The position numbers and the translations under genes are program-made. The notes below the pieces were generated by a model. That model searched no databases. It saw nothing but the letters and a program-made list of their open reading frames with translations, and had not been told where the DNA came from. 43,069 nt of DNA from an uncultured Methylococcaceae bacterium (GTDB lineage Bacteria; Pseudomonadota; Gammaproteobacteria; Methylococcales; Methylococcaceae), in assembly GCA_903859815.1 (NCBI GenBank), contig CAIOOA010000006.1, forward strand, positions 1-43,069. Direction: 5' to 3'. The stretch's first letter is position 1. Each line of letters begins with the position of its first letter. Of the stretch, positions 14,409 through 23,429 are shown one piece after another.

Positions 14409-15908
14409 ATGGACTACTCCATAAAAAGCGATTCACCCGAAAAGCTCTCCACCGAATGTTTGCTACTGGGCTTCCATCCCAAACGCAAACTAGGGCCCAC
14501 CGCCAGCGCTATCGACGAAGCCTTGGGCGGAGTCATTACACGACTGCTCAAGCGCGATGACCCTGAAGGCAAACCCGGAGAGATTCTGACCGTCAACCTT
14601 CTGCCCGAAGGCAAGATCGAACGCTTGATCTTGGTTGGCATGGGCAAGAAAGACGAGTTGACAGTCTCCAGCTACCGCAAAGCCCTGGCTGCCGCAGCCA
14701 ATGCCTTGAAAGCCACCGGAGCCAAGCAAGCGGTCAGCGTATTGCACGAGGCCGATATCCAAGACAAGCCCTTGGCATGGAAAATCCGTCAAGCGGTCGA
14801 ACTCACCGAATCGGCACTGTATCGGTATACCCAGACCAAATCCGAGAAAGACCAACCTAAACCACCCCGCTTGGAACAACTGCAATTCTTGCTGGATGCG
14901 GAGAGTGATGTGGAGGCTGCGGAATCGGCCATCAAACAAGCACAAGCCATTGCCAGTGGCATGAAACTAGCGCGTGATTTGGGCAATCTCCCCGGCAACA
15001 TCTGCACCCCGACCTATTTGGCCGAACAGGCACATAAGCTGGGCAAGCATCACAAAAAGCTCAAAGTGAAAATCCTTGACGAAGCAGGCTTGGAAGAACT
15101 CGGCATGGGTTCATTCCTCTCGGTTTCCAAGGGTAGCCGTGAACCCGCCAAGCTCATCATCCTTGAATACCATGGTCTTCCTGCCAAGGTCAAGCCGCAT
15201 GTCTTAGTCGGCAAAGGGCTGACCTTCGATGCCGGCGGCATTTCGCTGAAGCAAGCCGGCGGCATGGACGAAATGAAATATGACATGTGCGGCGGTGCGG
15301 CCGTGATCGCCACCTTGGGGGTTGCAGCCGAACTCGGCCTTCCCCTGAATGTCATCGGCATTGTGCCAGCGTCTGAGAACCTCCCGGACGGGGCCGCCAA
15401 CAAACCGGGCGACATCGTCACCAGCATGGCCGGCATCACCATCGAAATCTTGAACACCGATGCCGAAGGCCGGTTGATTTTGTGCGATGCATTGACCTAT
15501 GCCAAGCGCTACGACCCGGTTGCCGTCATTGACACCGGTACCCTCACGGGTGCAATCATCACTGCTTTGGGCCGCCATCCTAGCGGCTTGATGGGAAATG
15601 ACGATGCATTATGCGAAAGCCTGATTAAAGCAGGGGAAAGCACCCATGACCGGGTTTGGCGTTTGCCCATTTGGGAAGACTACCAAGAGCAATTAAAATC
15701 CAACTTTGCCGATGTCGCCAACATTGGCGGCCCGGACGGAGGGTCCATCACCGCCGCCTGTTTCCTGGCCCGGTTCACCAAAGACTATAAATGGGCGCAT
15801 GTGGATGTTGCCGGCACGGCTTGGAAGACTGGTAACGAAAAAGGCGCAACCGGCCGACCCGTTCCGCTGCTGTGCCAATACTTGATCGACCAAGCCGACG
15901 CTGCGTAG
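14409..15908 (+). CDS. pepA: Leucyl (cytosol) aminopeptidase PepA
   Basis: M17 metallopeptidase removing N-terminal residues in the cytoplasm; in E. coli the protein also acts as a DNA-binding regulator (XerA). Encodes 499 residues, the usual length. The two-metal catalytic domain shows [25 protein letters not shown], the family signature [10 protein letters not shown] and [10 protein letters not shown]. The N-terminal alpha/beta domain covers residues ~1-170. Starts at ATG 14409, divergent from lptF, and is followed 37 bases later by holC. Confidence 0.96.
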   Translation: MDYSIKSDSPEKLSTECLLLGFHPKRKLGPTASAIDEALGGVITRLLKRDDPEGKPGEILTVNLLPEGKIERLILVGMGKKDELTVSSYRKALAAAANALKATGAKQAVSVLHEADIQDKPLAWKIRQAVELTESALYRYTQTKSEKDQPKPPRLEQLQFLLDAESDVEAAESAIKQAQAIASGMKLARDLGNLPGNICTPTYLAEQAHKLGKHHKKLKVKILDEAGLEELGMGSFLSVSKGSREPAKLIILEYHGLPAKVKPHVLVGKGLTFDAGGISLKQAGGMDEMKYDMCGGAAVIATLGVAAELGLPLNVIGIVPASENLPDGAANKPGDIVTSMAGITIEILNTDAEGRLILCDALTYAKRYDPVAVIDTGTLTGAIITALGRHPSGLMGNDDALCESLIKAGESTHDRVWRLPIWEDYQEQLKSNFADVANIGGPDGGSITAACFLARFTKDYKWAHVDVAGTAWKTGNEKGATGRPVPLLCQYLIDQADAA

Positions 15909-15945
15909 AGGCGAATTCATTCTATGTTTTTGATTTGATTTCGAC

Positions 15946-16383
15946 ATGACACGAGTCGATTTTTATGTGCTACCCACCAGCACCCCGCATGACCGCCGGG
16001 TGCTGGCTTGCAAGCTCACCGAAAAAGCCTGGCGGCAAGGCATGAACGTTTACATCCATACCGGTTCGGACACCGAAACGGGGATTGTGGACAAACTATT
16101 GTGGACCTTCCGCCAAGGGAGTTTCATCCCTCATGAAAAATCCACCGCCTCACCCGCAGAGCGTGAGGATATGTCAGTGTTGGTTGGTCATGGCAACCCA
16201 CCGGAAAATTTTCGTGACGTAGTCATCAATCTAAGCTTGGACCCACCGCCCCTATTTGCGGAATACCAACGAGTCGCGGAACTGGTGGACCAAGACGAAA
16301 CTATTCGTACCGAGGGCCGCAAACGCTATATGGTTTACAAACAGCAAGGCTGTGAGTTGGAGACACATAAATTGGAAGCTTAA
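15946..16383 (+). CDS. holC: DNA polymerase III chi subunit HolC
   Basis: Clamp-loader accessory subunit that binds single-strand-binding protein and the psi subunit. Encodes 145 residues. Family features are RVDFYVLPTS at the N-terminus, CKLTEKAWRQGMNVYIHT, LLWTFRQGSFIPHE and NLSLDPPP. pepA-holC is a standard pair, often followed by valS; here valS is absent and a convergent kinase gene follows instead. Confidence 0.93.
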   Translation: MTRVDFYVLPTSTPHDRRVLACKLTEKAWRQGMNVYIHTGSDTETGIVDKLLWTFRQGSFIPHEKSTASPAEREDMSVLVGHGNPPENFRDVVINLSLDPPPLFAEYQRVAELVDQDETIRTEGRKRYMVYKQQGCELETHKLEA

Positions 16384-16420
16384 GTGCAATTCTCGTGGAA
16401 CCCAACTAAGGCGACTGCCG

Positions 16421-19400
16421 TTAAGTCAAGCCCTCGCGGGATTCCTTCAAAACACACTCCAAGGTGGTGAAAAGCGCATCAGTATTGATCGGCTTGCGCA
16501 GACAGGCGTTGATGCCTAAAGCCTGTAAATCAGCCTCGTCCAATCCCTCCCCGTAACCCGTGCAAAGAATGACTGGGAGGTCTTGGCGGACTTCGGCAAT
16601 GGCACTGGCCAATTCCAAGCCGGTCAGTCTGGGCATGGCTTGGTCAGTCACCACGCAGTCCACACTATCGGGATTCGCCCAGAATGAGCGCAAGGCCGAC
16701 AGTGAATCTGAGAATCCAGTCACACTATAGCCTTCTTTCTCAAGCAGTTCAGACAAATACCGGACGATTGCCAGCTCGTCGTCCACCACCCACACACGCC
16801 CCCCCGGTTGCCAAGCTAGGTTTGTATGTTGAGCATTGACTTGCGCCGCTTTATCGACAACCGGTTCCAAGCTTTCGGGCAACAACAGGCGGAACTGAGT
16901 TCCCTTGCCCAACTCCGACTCGACCTCAATATGCCCACCCACCCGGTGCAGAATGCTCAAAACAATGGAAAGCCCCAAGCCGCTGCCCTTGCCGACCTCC
17001 TTAGTGGTGTAGAAGGGATCGAATATTTTCGAAAATGATTCTTTGGGAATGCCCTCACCATTGTCGGCCACTTCCAGTGCCGCATAGATCCCCTCAATGT
17101 ACCCAAGGCAGATGGTACATTGGCTGGGGGGTTTGTAAATTCGCTTCAAGCAGACTTCGATCCTCCCATGCACACCAATGGCATCACGAGCATTGATGAC
17201 TAAGTTGACCAGCATTTGATACAAGTCGATAGGTTCGATTTTCAATGGGGGCGCATCGGCATCGATTTGGCTAATCAGTTCCATGTTGGCCGGCAAAGTC
17301 GATGCCAACATTTTCAACATGTCTTGCACGGCATGTTGAGGCTTGATGATGGGAGGCTGACGGTCGGGTCGATTGCGGCTGTAATCCATCATTTTCAAGA
17401 CTAAATCACGGCCCCTCTCACCGGCGCGAATGATTTCGCCCAGATATTCGGAAAGTTTCCCATCCGTTTCGTTGGCATAGCGCTTTGCTGCAAGCTCGGC
17501 AAAACCCAATATCGCGGCAAGCAAATTGTTGAAATCATGCGCTATGCCCCCGGTCAATTGGCCCAAGGCTTCCATTTTCTGATTTTGCATCAACTGGTTT
17601 TCGATTAACCGCATCTCTTTTTCGGCCTTTCGCAGATGGGTGATGTTGTACAAAAAGACAAACGAGCCCAGCAACTGTCCTTGCCCGTCACGCAACGAGG
17701 CAACGGAAAACACGAAGATGCATTCGCTACCGTCTTTCCGGCGCAAACGCCGCTCATAACGCTCAAACTTCTCATGGTTGGCAGCCGATATGCGTTTCCA
17801 GTGGTCGCTCAATTCTTCCTCGACGATAAACTCATCAATGGGTTTACCTAGCATTTCTTCAGGGGCATGACCCAATAACTCGACCATGGCGGGATTGACG
17901 AAGGTGATGCGATGCCGGATATCCAGCGCCACGATGCCTTCGTGGCTAGACTGGACTATCAACCGATATCGTTCTTCACTCGCCCTTAATTTTCGCTCCG
18001 CCTCCTTCAATTCCGTCACTTCCAATACGATGACCCCTATCCCTAGGATTTCACCGGATTTATCGCGCACCGGGTAGTAACTCACCAGCCAATCTCCCAT
18101 GCGTTCTGGATCGGAAGGCATGGGGGCTCGTATTTGTTGGTTGCTGATGATCTCGCCTTTGGACAACACTTGATGAAAAAAAGGCAATAGATGCTCGGAA
18201 AGTTCAGGCAAAACTTCACTGATCGTCAGTCCTAAATGGTCATCTATCGGTTTGCCATTCAGATCTGCAAGCACTTTGTTAATCCTCAAGAAGCGCAATT
18301 GCCGATCATGGTAGGCCATGCCCACCGTGGCGCTGTCAAAAAAAGTTCTCAACAAAGCATAAGCTTCTTTGCGGGCTTTCTCTTCGCTAACCTGCTCCGA
18401 CATATCGCGGGCGATAGTGGAAATTAAATCGATCTCCTTACTACCCTGACTTTCATGCCCAATGATGACTAGTGAAATGGGAAACTCAATGCCATCTTGA
18501 TTGACCAGTGCAGTGTTGCCTGCCCAGGAGCCATAACGAACGGCATGAGGAATTCCTTGCCCAGAAACCATCCGGTAAGACCATTCGGGATGAAACTTGA
18601 AAATGGATGCATCCGTCAAGTCTTCGTCGGGCGATAACCCCAACATTCGTCGACCAGCCAAATTCATATAGCGAATGCGCCCTTCACGATCTGCGATGGA
18701 CACCATATCGCTGGTTTTTTCAATGATCTCCGCCAGTTGGCTACGCTCTTCCTCCAGCAAGATTAACTCGCTAATGTCGGACAAGGTACCGAGCAAGAAA
18801 GTTTGACCGTTTAACTCCATCAACTCGGCAGAAACCAGCGCCACACCCGTGGTTCCGCTCTTGCGACGAAAAGTCATCCGGTAGTTTTTAATGCGGCCCG
18901 TCCCGGCAATTGCATTGAGCATTTCCTCCCTTTGCTCTGGGTAAGCCCAAATCCCTAAGGCCAATGAACTTCTGCCTAGGGCTTCCAAGCGAGTCAAACC
19001 ATGCATGGCGAGAAAGGATTCATTGGCATTCACGATAATGCCGCTGTCAGGGCGGGAAATGACAATGCCTAAGGGGCTATTATGGAATACCGAAGCGTAG
19101 AACACCTCGTTGGCGTCATCGGCAAAATCAGTCTTGGCCTTGGGAGTGACTTTGTCAAAAATGGCGATAAAATGTTCCGGGAGGGGGCTGAATACCATGA
19201 CGGAAACCGTCATATCCAAAGCGGCAATGTAGGACTCTAAGGTTTGCGAACCTTGCGTCAATGCCACCTTGCCTAGCAAGGCTAATAATTGCGGATTGCT
19301 GTGGAATGAACCGGGTATGACATCGGTGGCCCTTTTGCCAATGACATCCTGCAACCCGGTCAGTTTCGCAAAGGCAGGATTCACCTCCAAATAAATGAAG

Positions 19401-19552
19401 TTAACCGCTTCGTTTCCCTGATAAAGCACTTTGCAAAAAGCACAGGCTTGCGGCATCAAGGCAAAACAATCGCTGAAATGGGCGGCACACAGTTGATTTG
19501 CCGAAACATCTTCAGTCGTCAAATGATCCGGCTTGGTAGTAGCAATTCTCAT
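16421..19552 (-). CDS. Multi-PAS hybrid sensor histidine kinase
   Basis: Encodes 1043 residues from ATG 19552. An in-frame ATG at 19603 would add 17 residues read from a MITE-like repeat and is rejected. About five PAS-type sensor domains fill residues ~20-640 (for example SPLGIVISRPDSGIIVNANE, VSIADREGRIRYMNLAG, GIVALDIRHRITFVNPAM). The kinase core has the H-box GGIAHDFNNLLAAILG, N-box LVNLVINARDAI, DNGEGIP and GSGLGLSIV. A C-terminal receiver (residues ~910-1040) carries the VTDQAMP phospho-Asp and a CTGYGEG switch. A CxxC (QCTICLG) sits within the ATPase domain. No transmembrane helix is seen, so it senses in the cytoplasm. It lies downstream of an HTH-receiver gene on the same strand and is probably its partner. 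Confidence 0.9.
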   Translation of the reverse strand: MRIATTKPDHLTTEDVSANQLCAAHFSDCFALMPQACAFCKVLYQGNEAVNFIYLEVNPAFAKLTGLQDVIGKRATDVIPGSFHSNPQLLALLGKVALTQGSQTLESYIAALDMTVSVMVFSPLPEHFIAIFDKVTPKAKTDFADDANEVFYASVFHNSPLGIVISRPDSGIIVNANESFLAMHGLTRLEALGRSSLALGIWAYPEQREEMLNAIAGTGRIKNYRMTFRRKSGTTGVALVSAELMELNGQTFLLGTLSDISELILLEEERSQLAEIIEKTSDMVSIADREGRIRYMNLAGRRMLGLSPDEDLTDASIFKFHPEWSYRMVSGQGIPHAVRYGSWAGNTALVNQDGIEFPISLVIIGHESQGSKEIDLISTIARDMSEQVSEEKARKEAYALLRTFFDSATVGMAYHDRQLRFLRINKVLADLNGKPIDDHLGLTISEVLPELSEHLLPFFHQVLSKGEIISNQQIRAPMPSDPERMGDWLVSYYPVRDKSGEILGIGVIVLEVTELKEAERKLRASEERYRLIVQSSHEGIVALDIRHRITFVNPAMVELLGHAPEEMLGKPIDEFIVEEELSDHWKRISAANHEKFERYERRLRRKDGSECIFVFSVASLRDGQGQLLGSFVFLYNITHLRKAEKEMRLIENQLMQNQKMEALGQLTGGIAHDFNNLLAAILGFAELAAKRYANETDGKLSEYLGEIIRAGERGRDLVLKMMDYSRNRPDRQPPIIKPQHAVQDMLKMLASTLPANMELISQIDADAPPLKIEPIDLYQMLVNLVINARDAIGVHGRIEVCLKRIYKPPSQCTICLGYIEGIYAALEVADNGEGIPKESFSKIFDPFYTTKEVGKGSGLGLSIVLSILHRVGGHIEVESELGKGTQFRLLLPESLEPVVDKAAQVNAQHTNLAWQPGGRVWVVDDELAIVRYLSELLEKEGYSVTGFSDSLSALRSFWANPDSVDCVVTDQAMPRLTGLELASAIAEVRQDLPVILCTGYGEGLDEADLQALGINACLRKPINTDALFTTLECVLKESREGLT

Positions 19553-19744
19553 TATGGCTAAAACGCCGTCATTCCGGCATGGACTGCCGGAATCCAGTGC
19601 CATGGACGGTAACTTGTCGGTTCATAAGTGTCTGATTAAACATGACTGGCAAATCCTAGTTTCACGTCCCTGTTACTGGATTCCTGCTTCCCGGCAGGAA
19701 TGACGGGTTATACATCAACGCTTTGCCTCATAATGAGAATTGCT
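19541..19744. promoter_or_regulatory. Long inverted repeat enclosing the kinase start codon
   Basis: AGCAATTCTCATTAT (19541-19555) is perfectly repeated in inverse orientation at 19730-19744. The kinase start codon (complement of 19550-19552) lies in the left arm. A MITE-like element with its own terminal inverted repeats lies between the arms. A transcript crossing the region could fold with the start codon base-paired. No ribosome-binding site is visible for the kinase. The structure is read directly; a regulatory effect is inferred. Confidence 0.6.
19567..19705. mobile_element. MITE/REP-like element, copy B
   Basis: CGTCATTCCGGCA at the left and its inverse TGCCTTCC-like/CCGGCAGGAATGACG at the right bound 139 bp, with inner pairs CTGCCGGAATCCAGT and CTGGATTCCTGC. 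The interior 19604-19638 matches copy A (6609-6643) in inverse orientation. No coding capacity. It sits between the HTH-receiver gene and the kinase. Confidence 0.8.
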
Positions 19745-19803
19745 GGCTTGGCAGTCAAAGGCTTCATTCGATGAAAGGGGAAAAACCAGTGGATGTGGCA
19801 TTA

Positions 19804-20364
19804 TCAATCAACGGGGATTCCGAGCAGTAAGGCCAGTTTCGAGGTGTCCAAAGGTTTGACCAACATTCGCTCGGCCCCTGACTCGATGATGCGTTGTTCA
19901 TTCTCCGGCGAGGGATAGCCAGTCATCGCGATGATGCGAAGACCCCCCGTCGCTGGATTTTGCTTGATCCTTTTACAAACATCAAATCCGTCCAATCCGG
20001 GCATCATCAAGTCCAACAACATGATATCGGGTTCAAAATCAACTACTTTGCTCCCGGCATCAAACCCGTCGCTGGCAATCTCAACGATCACCCCTAGCCC
20101 CGACAACCAAGCGGACAGGAAACGCCCAAGCGCAGGGTCGTCGTCTACAATCAACACCCGCAAGCCCTTTTTACGGGATAGCAGGGGACGTTCCCGAATG
20201 AATCTTTCCACTTCCGACACTAAAAACCGCCGATGCCCTCCCGGTGTCAGTTCAGCTTTTAATAGGCCCCTGTTGGTCCAACCTCTTACCGTGATGGGTG
20301 AAACCATTAGCATGGCAGCCACTTCATTGGGTGTTAAATAAGCTTTATTGATAATTTGTTGCAT
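19804..20364 (-). CDS. Response regulator with N-terminal MerR/excisionase-like HTH and C-terminal receiver
   Basis: Encodes 186 residues. Residues ~8-60 are a MerR/excisionase-like winged HTH (YLTPNEVAAMLMVSPITVRGWTNRGLL, then GGHRRF). Residues ~68-185 are a CheY-like receiver with acidic Asp74-76, phospho-acceptor Asp118 (LLDLMMPGLDG), Thr148 and Lys170. This is the reverse of the usual order in DNA-binding response regulators, where the receiver comes first. It lies upstream of the hybrid kinase on the same strand and is divergent from the pilin operon. A perfect inverted repeat in that intergenic region is a candidate operator. Likely controls itself, the pilins, or both. Confidence 0.87.
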   Translation of the reverse strand: MQQIINKAYLTPNEVAAMLMVSPITVRGWTNRGLLKAELTPGGHRRFLVSEVERFIRERPLLSRKKGLRVLIVDDDPALGRFLSAWLSGLGVIVEIASDGFDAGSKVVDFEPDIMLLDLMMPGLDGFDVCKRIKQNPATGGLRIIAMTGYPSPENEQRIIESGAERMLVKPLDTSKLALLLGIPVD

Positions 20365-20403
20365 TTTCTTGTTGTTATCTAAAAAAAATATAAAACAATT
20401 GCC

Positions 20404-20439
20404 AAAACGATTACATCGATATAATCGTTTTAATCGTTC
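20404..20439. promoter_or_regulatory. Candidate operator overlapping a promoter -10 box
   Basis: AAAACGATTA (20404-20413) and TAATCGTTTT (20422-20431) are perfect inverse copies around CATCGATA, and a third half-site TAATCGTT follows at 20431. A consensus TATAAT (20420-20425) lies inside the repeat, with TTGCCA (20399-20404) 15 bases before it. Position upstream of both the HTH-receiver gene and fimT suggests a binding site for that regulator. Confidence 0.6.
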
Positions 20440-20673
20440 TGTGCTATGCTTCTTATATAAACCCTAATTGAATCAGGAAATGTGCAGATCGGAAATACTT
20501 AAGTACTGTTTTGCCGGGCTTTTTACTGCTTGCAACGCACATTCCTACATTCCTAGCTTGCTCTGAATGCAAATTATTAACGCAGTATTTAGCTCATAAG
20601 TGATTTCCATTGTTGGGAAGGATACGGACTTTATCCGGGAATTTTTCCCTAGACACATCGCTAAGGGGCATGT
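20440..20673 (+). promoter_or_regulatory. Leader region upstream of the minor pilin operon
   Basis: If transcription starts near 20432, fimT has a leader of about 240 bases. It contains a possible long-range pair GGAAATGTGC/GCACATTCC (about 20477-20543) and two small hairpins near the end (GGATA/TATCC and GGGAA/TTCCC). AAGGGG at 20664-20669 is the likely ribosome-binding site. It does not match a riboswitch class I can identify, including the c-di-GMP types. Confidence 0.35.
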
Positions 20674-21258
20674 ATGAATTTTACAGGAAAACTCATCCAA
20701 GAGGGTATGACGCTGTTAGAGTTGATGATCACCTTGACGTTGATGGGCATCTTGCTGTCCATAGGAGTCCCGGCCATGCTCAAATTTGGCGCCAATATTC
20801 GATTGGTGACCCAAGCCAATGACCTTGTCGCCGACATCGTTTATTCCCGAAACGAAGCCGCCACCCGAGGGCGGAGAGTCTCGATGTGTGTGAGTCAAAA
20901 CGTGAAAAGTTCGGAAACGGGGACTAACCGGTCAACTTGCGCCGCGAATGGAACCAGTGCTTGGGCAACCGGGAGAATCATTTTTGTGGACATGAATGGC
21001 AATGGCATCAGGGATGTCACCAATAATGCTGCCACCCATGATTTGCTATTAAAGAAAGTGTTCGCTTTGCCTGCGGGATATTCGCTGACGGTGACGGGTT
21101 TTGCCGATACCGCCCACCTCACTTTCAGCACATTTGGCGGCTTGACGCCGACCACCGCAGGAAGTTTCAAAGTCTGTTCGACCGCCAATTCCGCAGGCTA
21201 CCGCATCGCGGTGGCTGCAACTGGCCAACCGCTCTCAACCAAGGTTAACTGCCCATGA
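20674..21258 (+). CDS. fimT: Type IV pilus minor pilin FimT/GspH family
   Basis: Encodes 194 residues. The prepilin signal is EGMTLLELMITLTLMGILLSI: cleavage by PilD after Gly11, Met at +1 and Glu at +5, then the N-terminal helix that packs in the inner membrane or pilus core. The globular part has a GspH-type ending with paired cysteines (VCSTANS ... VNCP). First gene of a six-gene minor pilin operon. In related species FimT/FimU-type minor pilins form part of the tip complex and can bind DNA during uptake. Confidence 0.88.
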   Translation: MNFTGKLIQEGMTLLELMITLTLMGILLSIGVPAMLKFGANIRLVTQANDLVADIVYSRNEAATRGRRVSMCVSQNVKSSETGTNRSTCAANGTSAWATGRIIFVDMNGNGIRDVTNNAATHDLLLKKVFALPAGYSLTVTGFADTAHLTFSTFGGLTPTTAGSFKVCSTANSAGYRIAVAATGQPLSTKVNCP

Positions 21259-21268
21259 GGATGCCATC

Positions 21269-21790
21269 ATGCCAACACTCCATTTTTCCAACCGAAAACC
21301 CACTCCTAATGGAATGACCCTGCTCGAAGTGCTCGTCGCCATCACTGTGCTATCGTTTGGCATGTTAGGCATGTTGGGTTTGTTGATAAACGGACTGAAG
21401 CTGACTTCAAGCTCCAATTATCGAAACATCGCCAATATTGAATCACAAGCCATGGCCGACCTGGTCAGGGCGAACGCGAGAAATTTAAGCCTGTACAACG
21501 TACCCACAGATTCTCCGAGTAGCAGTTGCTTTACGTCATCAGGCTGCTCCAGCTCGGAATCAAGAGTCCAGACGGAGTTTTCACTTTGGCTGGACCGCTT
21601 GGCCACGATGCTGCCTTCCGGCGATGGCATGATATGCCGGGACAGCACTCCCACCGGGCAAACCAGCGGGACACCCAGTAATTGGGCTTGTGACAATGCC
21701 GCCGATAGCCAATTCGTGGTGAAAGTATGCTGGAATGAATCGCGCATACCTTCCTCACCCGCCATCGCCTGTGTGCAAAGCCATATTTGA
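21269..21790 (+). CDS. pilV: Type IV pilus minor pilin PilV
   Basis: Encodes 173 residues from ATG 21269, with GAGG eight bases upstream overlapping the fimT stop. Prepilin cleavage at PNG/MTLLEVLVAITVLSFGM, with Glu5. The C-terminal half is Cys- and Ser-rich (SSSCFTSSGCSSSE, then paired Cys near WACDNA and KVCWNE), typical of PilV. Acts with PilW, PilX, FimT and PilE to prime pilus assembly and recruit PilY1. Confidence 0.9.
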   Translation: MPTLHFSNRKPTPNGMTLLEVLVAITVLSFGMLGMLGLLINGLKLTSSSNYRNIANIESQAMADLVRANARNLSLYNVPTDSPSSSCFTSSGCSSSESRVQTEFSLWLDRLATMLPSGDGMICRDSTPTGQTSGTPSNWACDNAADSQFVVKVCWNESRIPSSPAIACVQSHI

Positions 21791-21795
21791 TTGCC

Positions 21796-22773
21796 ATGAA
21801 ACAGAACGGCTTCAGCTTGGTGGAAATGATGGTGGCTTTGGGCATCAGCATGCTCATTACCCTCGTCATTACCGCCGCATACCTAGGGGGAATTGCCACG
21901 CAACGCTCCCAATCTGACATGACCCGCTTGCAGGAGTCTGCACGGTTTGCCTATCTGCTGATTGCCAAAGAATTGAAAAAATCAGGGTATCGAAATCCCA
22001 ATAGCTTCCCCAATGCCACCACGGGTGTGCCGCCCATACCCTTTTGCATTGAAAACGCACTTGGCTATGCCGGAGCACCCTTGTTGCCGCAAAACGACCC
22101 AACGACAGTCCAGGCCAACATGAAACAGACAAACGGAACCGTGCTAAGCAGTTCGGTGGCAGTCTCAAATAGGAGTGACAGCCTTTTTGTGCGTTATTAT
22201 GGCAACGACATTGTGTCGGGTGTCCCGGAATACGCCCCCACACCCGACCCGGCCATCGTGGATTGCTTGGGCAATGTCGTAGGGCTCGCATCGTTGGCCA
22301 GCGTGTCCAATTTTGCCGGTCAAGCAACGATGGTGGAAGAAACGCTTTATGTTGCTCCCGACCCCGACAATGCCAATGAACCGTCATTGTTTTGCAGCAA
22401 CACGTTTTGGGTTAACGGCACGGCCACCCGCACAGCAAGCGTCGCCTTGGTGCCCGGAGTCGAGAGCTTGCAGTTTTTGTTTGGCGAAGACACCAACAGT
22501 GATTCCCAAGTTGACCGTTATGTCACAGCGGCAAACCTGACATCGACCTTCAACATATTGAACGTCATGGTCTCCATGATCATTCGCAGCCAAAACTCTG
22601 TGGAAATCAGTTCCACCCAACGGGTTTTCAATCATTTTGGCCCGGACTACGCAGCCTCAAACACTGCTCCGAATGGCGATGCCGCCAGCATTTTCACTGC
22701 TCCCACTGATAAACGCCTTCGGATTCATTTTGCATCCGTGGTTGCATTGCGCAACTTTCCCACCTGCCAGTGA
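21796..22773 (+). CDS. pilW: Type IV pilus minor pilin PilW
   Basis: Encodes 325 residues from ATG 21796. A TTG at 21787 is in frame, but the ATG gives the normal short leader MKQNG/FSLVEMMVALGISM, with Glu5. The body is long, as in PilW (the largest minor pilin), and includes PGVESLQFLFGEDTNSDSQVDRYV and a conserved end near LRIHFASVVALRNF. The junction with pilV reads TGATTGCCATG and has no clear ribosome-binding site, suggesting re-initiation after the pilV stop. Confidence 0.9.
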   Translation: MKQNGFSLVEMMVALGISMLITLVITAAYLGGIATQRSQSDMTRLQESARFAYLLIAKELKKSGYRNPNSFPNATTGVPPIPFCIENALGYAGAPLLPQNDPTTVQANMKQTNGTVLSSSVAVSNRSDSLFVRYYGNDIVSGVPEYAPTPDPAIVDCLGNVVGLASLASVSNFAGQATMVEETLYVAPDPDNANEPSLFCSNTFWVNGTATRTASVALVPGVESLQFLFGEDTNSDSQVDRYVTAANLTSTFNILNVMVSMIIRSQNSVEISSTQRVFNHFGPDYAASNTAPNGDAASIFTAPTDKRLRIHFASVVALRNFPTCQ

Positions 22774-22778
22774 TTGCC

Positions 22779-23417
22779 ATGTCATATATTCAATTCATCG
22801 AAGTTTTCGACTGTTGCCCCCAAGACCATAATGTCGAATTAATCACTCTAGGACAGCAACGAGGCGTAGTGTTAGTGTTTTCGCTGGTGTTTTTGTTGAT
22901 TTTGACCATGCTAGGCGTAAGCGTGGTTGGGACTACGACTAGCGAAGAAAAGATGTCACGCAATTTCCGCGACAGCTTGGTGGCACTAGATGCTGCCGAA
23001 GCAGCGCTGCGGGACGCGGAAATTCGGCTGACGGGATATTACACCGACCCTCCCACGCGCTTGAACGGCATTTTTGACGAAAACTGCACCAACGGGCTTT
23101 GCAACCAGACGGTCACACTGTCGGCCAGTCAACCCATCTATGCGGTCTATACCATGATTTCTAGCCCCGCCGTCGCCCTAGGCGGCAATGTCTGCGGCGG
23201 AAACACCCAAGTGACTGGCGCAGTGACTGGCTCGCCACTCATTTTGATCGGGGGGGTGACGAATGCCGTGCAACCTTGCTACCTGATCGAAGAACTGCCT
23301 TCCGCCATGCCCGGCGAATCAGCCTCTTTGGTGTCGTCGTATTATCGGATCACCGCAGTAGGCTGGGGGCGTAGTACTACTACCCAAGTAACCCTGCAAG
23401 AAGAATTCATCCCATGA
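22779..23417 (+). CDS. pilX: Type IV pilus minor pilin PilX
   Basis: Encodes 212 residues from ATG 22779 (GTG 22770 is the alternative). The leader is unusually long, ~28 residues to QQRG, then VVLVFSLVFLLILTMLGVS. As is common in PilX, there is no Glu at +5. The PilX N-domain pattern continues with SVVGTTTSEEKMSRNFRDS and AAEAALRDAE. Same TGATTGCCATG junction as between pilV and pilW. Together with PilY1 it is thought to sit at the pilus tip. Confidence 0.88.
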   Translation: MSYIQFIEVFDCCPQDHNVELITLGQQRGVVLVFSLVFLLILTMLGVSVVGTTTSEEKMSRNFRDSLVALDAAEAALRDAEIRLTGYYTDPPTRLNGIFDENCTNGLCNQTVTLSASQPIYAVYTMISSPAVALGGNVCGGNTQVTGAVTGSPLILIGGVTNAVQPCYLIEELPSAMPGESASLVSSYYRITAVGWGRSTTTQVTLQEEFIP

Positions 23418-23429
23418 AGGAGTATGACC

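Noticed and set aside
19553-19603. N-terminal extension of the sensor kinase
   Set aside because: The extra 17 residues are read from the MITE-like repeat and no ribosome-binding site supports the upstream ATG.
20440-20673. c-di-GMP riboswitch before the minor pilin operon
   Set aside because: The leader has some pairing potential, but the conserved core of that class is not recognisable.
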